A stretch of 12,584 bases of DNA. Origin: CAYUWG01 sp964448285 (GTDB taxonomy: Bacteria > Bacteroidota > Ignavibacteria > SZUA-365). The notes under the pieces were generated by a model. The model did no database searches. It was not told where the DNA came from and worked only from the letters and a program-made list of their open reading frames with translations. The stretch covers positions 1 through 12,584 of the forward strand of contig CAYUWG010000088.1 of assembly GCA_964448285.1 (NCBI GenBank). Direction: 5' to 3'. The position numbers and the translations under genes were made by a program. Below, one piece after another: positions 1 to 6,355 of the stretch (position 1 is the stretch's first letter; each line of letters begins with the position of its first letter).

Positions 1-2
1 TT

Positions 3-1415
3 GGCCACAAATTCGGGCAGGTCGGCCCCATAGCACCAATGCTAAATGATCGATTGATGGCGTTCGATCTTGGCAATGAGAAAATAAAGATATTCAATGT
101 GTCGGAATCAGCGCAGACTGGCCTGAGCCTGATTTCGGAAAGTCAACAGATGCCTGATGCAATCAATTTTGAAGGCGAAATGTCGTTCGATCCAGGCTCA
201 AATTCGTATGGCGAGCGTGTTTTTATCGGCAGATTGACTCCAAGCGGCGTGTTCCTTTCATCCTATGATCCACTGAATGTCGAATGGAACAATCCATTCA
301 GTAATTTTTCTGGTATCAGTTATCCATGCTCAGATGGTAATTGGCAGACGTACACTTTCATGAACGTGCACCTTTCCGCCATTCATACCGACGTAAGGGA
401 TTATCACTCGAGATGGGGTAAGATGGCTATGTCTGTTGGATCGAATCTCTTTATGACATGCGATCCTTTTCGGGACGGCGCTGGATCGTATTTGAAGCAG
501 GCAAAAATAACAGAATTCATTTCACACAGCGGGCGTCGACCTTCACACTGGTACATAGATCGAACGGGCGATGGAACATATTTGATTACCGATAATGGAT
601 TGAAATCTGTGCATTTGATGGATTTCTTCGAGGGCGAGTATCTTTGCACTGCGGTAGATCCACTGATAGGAGAACCTTTCAGAAACCTTATTTCCGCAAG
701 AGAGCCTTCAGAAAAGGGTTACTCACCGAATAAATTCAGCGACATTTACGTTTTGGAAGGTTGGACGAACGATCTTGGTTACCGAAGATTTTATGCAGGC
801 GCAGATGCGGTTGATATTCGAAGATCTGAGGAGGTAGAGGAATGGCCTTATTCGTCGAAGCCTCCTTCAACTATTCGATGGACAGCTCCAATGCCAACCG
901 TTGTACGATTCGCCAAGCGAAAGCCTTACGGGATAAGCTCTTGGAAAGAAATAGGAAGACCAGCCGGGAAATATGTCGATCTTATAAGTGATGCCAAAGG
1001 TGATACGATCCTTTTAAGTGTCGAGCCGTATCGAAATTATTCATACGGCGCATGGGCCGTTCAACCGAAGATCTATGAAATACTCCCTGACGGTACGGTA
1101 CAGAAAATAAATCAATCGAACTCTGTATATCGGACATTATTGGGTCTCGCGGACTTTACTGTGTCGGTATTTCCGAATCCTGCTGGCTCCGATATCAATG
1201 TCGAAATACACTCCAATCATGAGTCTTATGTAGATATTCACATCTACGATATGCTGGGGAAGCGTCTTATCAGCGACGCAGTTCGCATTAACATTGGATA
1301 TCAGTCACTTCGATACACTCTGGGTTCCCTACCTAAATCAGTATATCTTGTTTCTGTGATTGAATTAGGTAATCCTAAATCTAGTAAGTCGAAATTATTC
1401 ATGAAGACTAGATAA
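3..1415 (+). CDS. Secreted protein with C-terminal T9SS type A sorting domain (5' end outside window)
   Basis: The reading frame is open from base 3 without a stop, and the first ATG (position 39) has no ribosome-binding site, so the true start probably lies left of the window. Counted from that ATG there are 458 residues. The last ~86 (from ~373) form a T9SS type A sorting domain: 'VSVFPNPAGSDINVEI', then 'VDIHIYDMLGKRL', then 'LPKSVYLVSV', ending in the basic tail 'KLFMKTR'. In this family the domain directs export across the outer membrane and is cleaved or used for anchoring. The rest is rich in short beta-strand-like segments with aromatic and Gly/Asp turns (for example 'FDLGNEKIKIFNV' near the start), which would suit a beta-propeller such as the TolB-like six-bladed type. 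That fold is an inference, and no catalytic motif was recognised. The sorting domain is at the C-terminus, as expected, in contrast to the array proteins at the right end. Confidence 0.85.
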   Translation, partial: GHKFGQVGPIAPMLNDRLMAFDLGNEKIKIFNVSESAQTGLSLISESQQMPDAINFEGEMSFDPGSNSYGERVFIGRLTPSGVFLSSYDPLNVEWNNPFSNFSGISYPCSDGNWQTYTFMNVHLSAIHTDVRDYHSRWGKMAMSVGSNLFMTCDPFRDGAGSYLKQAKITEFISHSGRRPSHWYIDRTGDGTYLITDNGLKSVHLMDFFEGEYLCTAVDPLIGEPFRNLISAREPSEKGYSPNKFSDIYVLEGWTNDLGYRRFYAGADAVDIRRSEEVEEWPYSSKPPSTIRWTAPMPTVVRFAKRKPYGISSWKEIGRPAGKYVDLISDAKGDTILLSVEPYRNYSYGAWAVQPKIYEILPDGTVQKINQSNSVYRTLLGLADFTVSVFPNPAGSDINVEIHSNHESYVDIHIYDMLGKRLISDAVRINIGYQSLRYTLGSLPKSVYLVSVIELGNPKSSKSKLFMKTR

Positions 1416-1592
1416 TCTGGATCAAGATAAACAGCACTCAACAAACCTCCAGAAATGTAGCGAAGAGCAACGCCGAGTGGACTACGAACGACGATAAAAC
1501 GCTCGGTGTCTATGGCTACGGGATCGACGTCGAGCAGGGAATGATACGGTTTGAGATGTGGTGAGAGAACGGATGTTCGATTACTCTAATGC
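1416..1592. other. Intergenic stretch with a possible gene remnant
   Basis: This spacer lies between two convergent genes. One plus-strand frame is open from 1412 to a TGA at 1562-1564, about 50 codons, without a usable start codon. Its last third reads like coding sequence ('GVYGYGIDVEQGM'). It could be the 3' stub of a decayed gene, but it is too short to assign. No clear hairpin-plus-T-run terminator was seen for either flanking gene. Confidence 0.25.
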
Positions 1593-2156
1593 CTACAGAA
1601 CCGTATCCGCTGAGATATAACCGTTGATCGTGGCATAGACCGTCAGTCCGGGGACGGTCTTGATGCCGAGTTTTTCGGAGATGTTGTTGCGATGGGAGAT
1701 GACCGTATGGACGCTGATGGAAAGCCTGTCTGCGATCTCTTTGTTGATGTAACCCTGGGCCAGGAGCTTGAGAACTTCGATCTCACGCGGCGAAAGAGCG
1801 GTGTTCGTTTTTTCATGACGGGGTTTCGGAAGGATGTCGGCAACCGCCTGGTGGAGTTCGTCGAACGGCTCATCGATGCAGAGGCAGGGTTCGAAAGGAG
1901 CGGAATCCCCTCGTCGCATAAAGACGACGACCCTTCCACTCCACGACTCAAGAGCATGTGTCGGTAAGGTGTCTCTTGCGCCTTTGTCACAGAGGACGAG
2001 TTGGAATTGCCTTCCCCTCAATTCCTCAAGCGAGATTTCATCCCACGACGAGACGTAAGAAGCAGGTGTGCTGAAGTGCTCGATGAGAAATGTTTTGAGA
2101 CCGAGACCGGCGATCGTGTCGGCGGTGACAATCAAGACGGCGTTCGACTGCCTCAT
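1593..2156 (-). CDS. LuxR/NarL-type transcriptional regulator with degenerate receiver domain
   Basis: This 187-residue protein has the layout of a NarL/FixJ response regulator. The C-terminal HTH (residues ~119-183) is clear: 'LSPREIEVLKLLAQGYINKE' followed by 'IADRLSISVHTVISHRNNI', matching the GerE/LuxR DNA-binding domain. The N-terminal ~110 residues resemble a receiver domain: Asp57 in 'LVLCDKG' sits at the phospho-acceptor position. However, the acidic pair after beta-1 is replaced by Thr11-Ala12 ('LIVTADT'), and the conserved Thr/Ser and Lys of the later strands are missing ('VVVFMRRG', 'CLCIDEPF'). It is therefore probably not regulated by ordinary phosphorylation. The start overlaps the stop of the upstream RIC-like gene as ATGA, with GGAG about 8 nt before the ATG, so the two genes should be translated together. 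Inference: it controls a stress response linked to the di-iron protein. Confidence 0.88.
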   Translation of the reverse strand: MRQSNAVLIVTADTIAGLGLKTFLIEHFSTPASYVSSWDEISLEELRGRQFQLVLCDKGARDTLPTHALESWSGRVVVFMRRGDSAPFEPCLCIDEPFDELHQAVADILPKPRHEKTNTALSPREIEVLKLLAQGYINKEIADRLSISVHTVISHRNNISEKLGIKTVPGLTVYATINGYISADTVL

Positions 2157-2926
2157 TCCTCTCCACGCCTTTCGCGAATGGTGCGATCACTCTCGGATCG
2201 TTTCTTCAGAGCTTTTTCCATGTGCTCGATTGCGGCGAAAAGAATGCGGTCTTCGATGCGCGCATGGTCGAGTACGTCGCGTTCGAGCCGGTCAAGTTCG
2301 AATATGATCGTATTGCGGAGGTGAACGTTGTACGGCGGCTCGATGTACTTGATGAGAATGTTCTTCAGGTCGAAAAGCTTCTCATCCATCGCCTCATGTT
2401 CATCCTCGAAATGACGAATGGATTGCGCGCTCCACGTATCGTTCTGCTGGAGTGATTCGCTCTTGTTGTAAAGAGCGCTGATGCGCAATGCGTGCGGGAA
2501 GACGTTGATCTCTTCCGACTCGATGTGCTTGAGGAATTCCGCTTTGTAATCGTTGTACAACTGTGCGACGGGCGTGAGCGTCTTGTCATTCGCGCCTCCG
2601 GACTTGACGAACCGCGCAACCATCTCTTCGATGGACGGCAGGAGGTAATCGACGTAGTACTGGTGTGTTTTCGTCAGGTAATTCACCACGAGTTGGATGT
2701 CGAGTTTCCTCAGGGTCTTTTCAGGGAAGTAGTATTCATCGTGATAGACATTGAGGATCTCGACGAAGAAATCCGTGTCGATATCGTTCCGCGCACAGAC
2801 TTCACCGATCGTCATGTCGCCAATCCCGAAGCGGATATCGAATCGATGGATGATCGGAAGGAGATAGTAATTCGTATGAAGAACGTCACTGAGCTTGAGA
2901 TTGCTGGTAAAGCGCTTGTATGTCAT
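2153..2926 (-). CDS. RIC/YtfE-like di-iron (hemerythrin-fold) protein, probable Fe-S cluster repair or NO/oxidative-stress protein
   Basis: The 257-residue sequence carries the full ligand pattern of the RIC (YtfE/ScdA/DnrN) di-iron family: His88, His134 with Glu138 (HxxxE), His177, and His221 with Glu225 (HxxxE), at spacings close to those of Escherichia coli YtfE. The N-terminal ~60 residues align with the ScdA_N domain ('LKLSDVLHTNYYLLPIIHRF', 'TIGEVCARNDID'). The usual Cys-Cys-Gly-Gly motif is absent: the matching stretch reads 'FDIRFGIGD', and the only nearby Cys is Cys44. Family members repair Fe-S clusters damaged by nitric oxide or oxidants in the cytoplasm. Whether that holds without the Cys pair is uncertain, and an O2/NO-sensing or iron-handling hemerythrin is the alternative. 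It is the first gene of an operon with the LuxR-type regulator. No Shine-Dalgarno sequence precedes the ATG at 2926, which was chosen because the ScdA_N homology begins directly after it. Confidence 0.87.
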   Translation of the reverse strand: MTYKRFTSNLKLSDVLHTNYYLLPIIHRFDIRFGIGDMTIGEVCARNDIDTDFFVEILNVYHDEYYFPEKTLRKLDIQLVVNYLTKTHQYYVDYLLPSIEEMVARFVKSGGANDKTLTPVAQLYNDYKAEFLKHIESEEINVFPHALRISALYNKSESLQQNDTWSAQSIRHFEDEHEAMDEKLFDLKNILIKYIEPPYNVHLRNTIIFELDRLERDVLDHARIEDRILFAAIEHMEKALKKRSESDRTIRERRGEE

Positions 2927-3082
2927 GAGAGATCTGATTCCATTTGCTGAATAAACTCCGAAAGAAAATAGAACTCTTCGTTGATAGTTGCATCCTCATA
3001 AATTGTGAATGAGCGTTGACAGACGAGGGTATCGTATCCCGACGTATTTTTGTCTCTGATGAACCGACTCCCGATCACTGAT

Positions 3083-3096
3083 GCAATGCGCATTGC
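3083..3096. repeat. Perfect 14-bp palindrome, possible operator
   Basis: GCAATGCGCATTGC equals its own reverse complement. It lies in the divergent spacer, 57 bp before the plus-strand start at 3154 and 157 bp from the minus-strand start at 2926. A dimeric DNA-binding protein could use it. I do not recognise the site, and the regulator encoded next door is only one candidate. Confidence 0.45.
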
Positions 3097-3105
3097 CGAT
3101 ATTTC

Positions 3106-3115
3106 CTTTCGAAAG
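3106..3115. repeat. Perfect 10-bp palindrome, possible operator half of a pair
   Basis: CTTTCGAAAG is self-complementary and begins 9 bp after the end of the 14-bp palindrome. A palindrome of this length is not rare by chance. Its interest comes from its position beside the longer one in a divergent promoter region. Confidence 0.25.
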
Positions 3116-3153
3116 CAGAGCCGAGCTTGCATGAACAGGCGGGACCGAGCCTG

Positions 3154-3789
3154 ATGGATCGGCGATCGTTTTTCCGCTTTGGTTTCTCCGGTTTGAAGGA
3201 TGCCGTGAAGAAAGGCTCACCTGAAATCATTCGGGAGAAGTTCGGGACGACCTTACTCGACCTGAGCATCCTTACCGAGGACCCAATCAGGGCAGACCGA
3301 TTATTCGATGAGCTTTTATCCGAGTACTTCGAAGCGGGACTGATGCGCTTGAGGCGGAGTACGCTTTCCGGAAATTTCCCGGGCGGTATCGTGTTGTTCG
3401 AAGATAATCGCCTCAGGAATTATCACGATGGGATTTCCCTTTTTCACACCGCGCTGATCGACGTCGAAAACGAGCTGGACCTCAGGAGTGACCAAATCAA
3501 TCCCACGCTTCTTCGGTTTGTGAACAAGACGCCACCGCTGAGTCGCAGCGTCGAGATCTTTCATAGCGGGCTCCTCGTCATGGCTCTCCCTCTGTCCGAG
3601 GATTTGACCACCGACTTTGAGGGCAGCTTTGGAAAAATGCGATTCGAAACCTCGAACGGGCACTTCCGAATCGCGGCCTCGACATGCAAGCATCAAATCT
3701 GCGTTGCACATCCGCCGATTATCGCCCCCGGACAACGGATAACGTGCGTACCGAATCGCGTTACAGCTATTATCGGTGCGCAATTGTAG
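3154..3789 (+). CDS. Protein with C-terminal NusG-domain-II-like module
   Basis: With the ATG at 3154 this is a 211-residue protein. Residues ~155-208 match the NusG domain II/DUF1312 fold: 'FRIAASTCKHQICVAHPP', then 'IAPGQRITCVPNRV', with Cys178, Cys183 and Cys198 in the family spacing (compare the CPDKICV...GQ.IVCLPN pattern). The first residues, 'MDRRSFFRFGFSGLKDAV', resemble a twin-arginine motif, but no hydrophobic stretch follows, so export is doubtful. Residues ~20-150 were not recognised. An ATG at 3127 in the same frame would add nine residues; 3154 is preferred because 'MDRRSFFR' looks like a natural N-terminus, although neither site has a good ribosome-binding site. It is transcribed away from the RIC-like operon and may share regulatory sites with it. 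The role is unknown. Confidence 0.75.
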   Translation: MDRRSFFRFGFSGLKDAVKKGSPEIIREKFGTTLLDLSILTEDPIRADRLFDELLSEYFEAGLMRLRRSTLSGNFPGGIVLFEDNRLRNYHDGISLFHTALIDVENELDLRSDQINPTLLRFVNKTPPLSRSVEIFHSGLLVMALPLSEDLTTDFEGSFGKMRFETSNGHFRIAASTCKHQICVAHPPIIAPGQRITCVPNRVTAIIGAQL

Positions 3790-3960
3790 TGTTCATTTTT
3801 TGAAATGAGGCCATGTGGCTTGTTTCATCACAAGACAAATCGAAGGGATCGCATGGGAAACAGGCTCCTTTTCGCCTGTCAATACGACTTGAGTGGAAAT
3901 TGGCAGCATTGTTGAGATTTCCAAGACCGCTGGAGAGACTCTCCAGAAAAGAAACCCAAG
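3790..3960. other. Intergenic region with short inverted repeats
   Basis: No convincing gene is present. Besides the 17-bp palindrome listed separately, ACAGGC (3860-3865) pairs with GCCTGT (3874-3879) around an 8-nt loop, and GGAAAT (3895-3900) pairs with ATTTCC (3917-3922). None is followed by a T-run, so they are not clear terminators. Confidence 0.35.
3930..3946. repeat. 17-bp inverted repeat just upstream of the small secreted protein
   Basis: CTGGAGAGACTCTCCAG has two perfect 8-bp arms around a single central base and ends 14 bp before the ATG at 3961. It could be an operator. As RNA it could form a 7-bp stem with a 3-nt loop in the leader. Confidence 0.45.
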
Positions 3961-4206
3961 ATGTCACATCTCATGAAACGCTTCCTCATACCACTCTTTC
4001 TTCTCTCACTGACGGCAGCCCTCGCTGCTGAACCACCGGCAAGATCGACCATGCAGAGGACAAGCGATAGCCTCACCGTTCGCAGTGACACGACAATAAC
4101 TTCCGGAAAGAGCGGAACGGAAGAGGCGGCAACTCCAAAACGACTCCCCAGCATCCATTTCAAGAAAGTGTGCTGGCTTCCATTCAAACGCGCACAGTAT
4201 TCCTGA
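3961..4206 (+). CDS. Small exported protein of unknown function
   Basis: This 81-residue protein starts with a good signal peptide: basic 'MKRF', hydrophobic 'LIPLFLLSLTAALA', and a likely cleavage before 'AEPPARS'. The mature part is short, polar and Ser/Thr-rich (residues ~29-60) and ends with 'FKKVCWLPFKRAQYS'. No lipobox or domain was recognised. Translation could start at 3961 or at the in-frame ATG at 3973, which gives a more typical n-region; neither has a strong ribosome-binding site. The signal peptide is the main reason to accept it as a gene. Several overlapping minus-strand frames here lack any such signature. Confidence 0.5.
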   Translation: MSHLMKRFLIPLFLLSLTAALAAEPPARSTMQRTSDSLTVRSDTTITSGKSGTEEAATPKRLPSIHFKKVCWLPFKRAQYS

Positions 4207-4486
4207 GGCTCGAATGTCCCACCACATGTTTCTCCTGATCGACTTTTCACGAATCTCTCCGAACTTGGAATCACATCCGTTCCCATTCGGACTGTACCTT
4301 ATTGAAATGGATAGCGCTCTCTCAACCCTGTTGACCATGCTGCAACTGCTGCAACTGAATCATCAGGTCGAGGGATAATCCCCCACGAAGTTTCACTCGT
4401 TTTTTCTTCTCGAGACTGGATGCAAATGAACATGCATTCAGTATATTTACGCCGGAAGTCGCTTACACTCATTCGGGAAAGGTATC
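4207..4486. other. Intergenic region upstream of the OmpA-like gene; small ORF and weak promoter-like element
   Basis: A plus-strand frame of 50 codons (ATG 4226, TAA 4376-4378; an ATG at 4214 also fits) encodes 'MFLLIDFSRI' through 'LLTMLQLLQLNHQVEG'. It has no ribosome-binding site and no recognised homology, so it is not called as a gene. TATATTTA at 4442-4449 is one base off the TAnnTTTG -7 element and lies 37 bp before the next start codon, without a visible -33 element. ATGCA/TGCAT (4420-4424/4433-4437) is a short inverted repeat. Confidence 0.25.
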
Positions 4487-5941
4487 ATGTTCCGCCAACT
4501 CACATACTTGTTTCTGATGACTCTCCTATCGTGGAACTCCGTTCATGCACAGGAGGACAAAGTAGATCAGTACTTAGAAGTCGCATGGCGCAATCCGGAT
4601 AGAATCGGTTTGGGCGCACGAATCGGCGCCGTCCGATTTGATGGTGACGTGCGTGACAACATCAATTTCCATGGCGTTGACCTGCCGATGCGTGAGGCCG
4701 CCGATATGTTCGTGCAGTACCAGTTCATCCAGTATCGCTCGGCGATTCGTCTCGGCATCGATTTCACGGCGAGCTATCGTGTGCTGAAAGGCATTCACAC
4801 GTCGTATGAGTTCTCGAATAAGTCCCTTCCACTGAGTGCCAGTTTGGAAGCCGAGATATTTCCGCTCGAAGCCTTCAAGCCTTTTTTCTCGGTTGGTTTC
4901 GGCGTGATTCCCTATTCTCTGAGCATTCAACGCGATGAACTGCAGAACAAATTTCAGGAACTGACTGGACGCGAGAACGGCGTCGGATACTGGTTTCCCA
5001 TTCGCTTTGGTACGCACATCGAAATAGCAAAGGGAGTGAATCTCCAGCTTGTTCTTGAACGCTCGGTGACGCTGACCGACAGGCTCGATGGAGTCGTTTC
5101 GAAAGCGCTCGACTGGCTGAACGATAACTTCAACAGCGTTCTCATCGGCGTCGCATTCCACTTCGAGGATGAAGTGCTTGGAGGCGATGCAGACGGTGAT
5201 GGACTGACTGATCGTGAAGAAGCCATTTACGGGACGAATCCCCTGCGTCGTGATACCGATGGCGACGGCTTGGGCGATGGCACCGAAGTCCGCAAACATA
5301 AAACGAATCCGCTCAATCCCGACAGCGACAGCGACGGATTATCCGATGGCGACGAAGTGCAAACGTATCGAACCGACCCGCTCGACCCGGACACCGATCG
5401 TGATGAATTGAACGACGGCGCGGAAATCAAAATGAAAACAGACCCGCTGAATCCCGACACCGACGGTGACGGCGTGATCGATGGACGCGATCAATGTCCG
5501 CATTCACCGGAGACGTACAACAACTTTAAGGATCACGACGGATGTCCGGACGAAGTGGAGAAAGCGGAAGAGTTCTTCGATCGATTGCAGCAACTGCTCG
5601 TGCTGGAGAACATCGAATTCGAAATCGATAAAGCGATCATTCGTTCGGAGTCATTTCCAACGCTGGATAAAATCGTCGCGGGATTGAAAGAGAATCCGAA
5701 CGTCTATTTCGAGATTGCCGGACACACGGATAGCACCGGAACGGTTGCGCACAACATGGATCTTTCCAAACGCCGGGCAGATGCCGTAATGCGTTACTTA
5801 GTGGAAAAGGGAATTCCGTCAGATAACATAAAGACCCGCGGCTACGGTCCTCATCAACCGGCCATGTCGAACGAGACGGAAGAAGGCCGGGCGCGCAACA
5901 GGCGCATCGAATTCCGCATTCTCAAGGTTGTCTTGAAATAG
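4487..5941 (+). CDS. OmpA-family outer-membrane protein with thrombospondin type 3 calcium-binding repeats
   Basis: The 484-residue protein has a signal peptide (residues 1-21, ending 'NSVHA'), then ~205 residues rich in alternating strands ('LGARIGAVRFDGDV', 'FFSVGFGVIPYSL', 'VLIGVAFHFE') that suit an outer-membrane beta-barrel. Residues ~234-355 hold five thrombospondin type 3-like calcium-binding repeats: DADGDGLTD, DTDGDGLGD, DSDSDGLSD, DTDRDELND and DTDGDGVID; the last is followed by the 'DQCP' and 'DGCPD' Cys pair seen at the end of such arrays. Residues ~375-478 are an OmpA C-terminal domain with 'AGHTDSTG' (Asp415) and 'LSKRRADAV' (Arg430), the residues that bind peptidoglycan diaminopimelate, and 'ARNRRIEF'. 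It should link the outer membrane to the cell wall. GGGAAAGG lies about 4 nt before the ATG. The fourth calcium repeat is the weakest (Glu for Gly, 'DRDELND'). Confidence 0.93.
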   Translation: MFRQLTYLFLMTLLSWNSVHAQEDKVDQYLEVAWRNPDRIGLGARIGAVRFDGDVRDNINFHGVDLPMREAADMFVQYQFIQYRSAIRLGIDFTASYRVLKGIHTSYEFSNKSLPLSASLEAEIFPLEAFKPFFSVGFGVIPYSLSIQRDELQNKFQELTGRENGVGYWFPIRFGTHIEIAKGVNLQLVLERSVTLTDRLDGVVSKALDWLNDNFNSVLIGVAFHFEDEVLGGDADGDGLTDREEAIYGTNPLRRDTDGDGLGDGTEVRKHKTNPLNPDSDSDGLSDGDEVQTYRTDPLDPDTDRDELNDGAEIKMKTDPLNPDTDGDGVIDGRDQCPHSPETYNNFKDHDGCPDEVEKAEEFFDRLQQLLVLENIEFEIDKAIIRSESFPTLDKIVAGLKENPNVYFEIAGHTDSTGTVAHNMDLSKRRADAVMRYLVEKGIPSDNIKTRGYGPHQPAMSNETEEGRARNRRIEFRILKVVLK

Positions 5942-5995
5942 ACGTCTTCCGCGTTCGAAGGTCGAAAGCTCCTGTCGTTCGCAGATGTCGTTCGT

Positions 5996-6355
5996 TCAGA
6001 GAATTTCCTTCAGCTTCTTTTCATCGAAGCCAACGACGGTCCCTTTTGCGCTGCGCACTATCGGCCGTTTGATCAGCATCGGATCCTGAAGAAGCGCAGC
6101 GATGACCTCATCACGTGTCATCGAGTCTGCACGTTCTTTCCAACCGCCTTCACGATACGAACCGCCGGACGTGTTGAATAGCTTTTTCGGATGATCCACG
6201 ACGGATGCGGCTTCTCTCAAAAGTGTTTTGGTCGGCGCCGTTTCACGAGAGTTTTTGAATACATACGGGACTGCATTATCGCTAAGATACTTCAGCGCTT
6301 TTCTCGTTGTCCCACAAGTCGGGATGCCCCAGACTTCGACTTGATCGTGTTTCAT
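5996..6355 (-). CDS. ArsC/Spx-family thioredoxin-fold protein (arsenate-reductase-like)
   Basis: The frame extends further upstream, but the family start is the ATG at 6355, giving 119 residues ('MKHDQVEVWGIPTCGTTRKA'). Cys14 in 'IPTCGTTRKAL' is the active-site position. 'LFNTSGGSYRE' and 'LIKRPIV' (Arg97) match the conserved family core, where the Arg sits near the reactive Cys. There is only one Cys, so it lacks the CxxC switch of Spx and resembles YffB/ArsC-type reductases that use glutathione or another thiol. Arsenate as the real substrate is not shown: no arsenical transporter or ArsR is nearby. The ATG overlaps the stop of the upstream exonuclease as ATGA, indicating one transcript and coupled translation. 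Confidence 0.88.
   Translation of the reverse strand: MKHDQVEVWGIPTCGTTRKALKYLSDNAVPYVFKNSRETAPTKTLLREAASVVDHPKKLFNTSGGSYREGGWKERADSMTRDEVIAALLQDPMLIKRPIVRSAKGTVVGFDEKKLKEIL

Larger units (their letters stand above)
2927..3153. promoter_or_regulatory. Divergent intergenic region with two palindromes and a candidate promoter element
   Basis: About 227 bp separate the divergently read RIC-like and NusG-II-like genes, so promoters for both are expected here. Visible signals are the perfect 14-bp palindrome GCAATGCGCATTGC (3083-3096), the perfect 10-bp palindrome CTTTCGAAAG (3106-3115), and TATTTTTG at 3045-3052. The last fits the Bacteroidota -7 element TAnnTTTG on the plus strand. The nearest upstream TTG (3016-3018) is several bases too far away for a standard -33 element, so the promoter call is weak. 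Confidence 0.35.

Noticed and set aside
2923..3132. 69-codon minus-strand frame overlapping the RIC-like start as ATGA
   Set aside because: The coupling is suggestive, but the frame covers the palindromes and promoter-like element of a divergent spacer, has no recognisable domain, and begins inside the alternative start of the plus-strand gene. It is kept as unlikely, not impossible.
4226..4378. 50-codon plus-strand ORF between the small secreted protein and the OmpA-like gene
   Set aside because: It has no ribosome-binding site, no signal peptide and no recognised motif. A frameshift link to the preceding gene was considered, but the joined sequence did not look coding.
4574..5299. 241-codon minus-strand open frame opposite the OmpA-like gene
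   Set aside because: It is a shadow of a strongly supported gene with signal peptide, calcium repeats and OmpA domain.
5942..5995. Terminator between the convergent OmpA-like and ArsC-like genes
   Set aside because: The 54-bp gap shows no convincing stem with a T-run on either strand.
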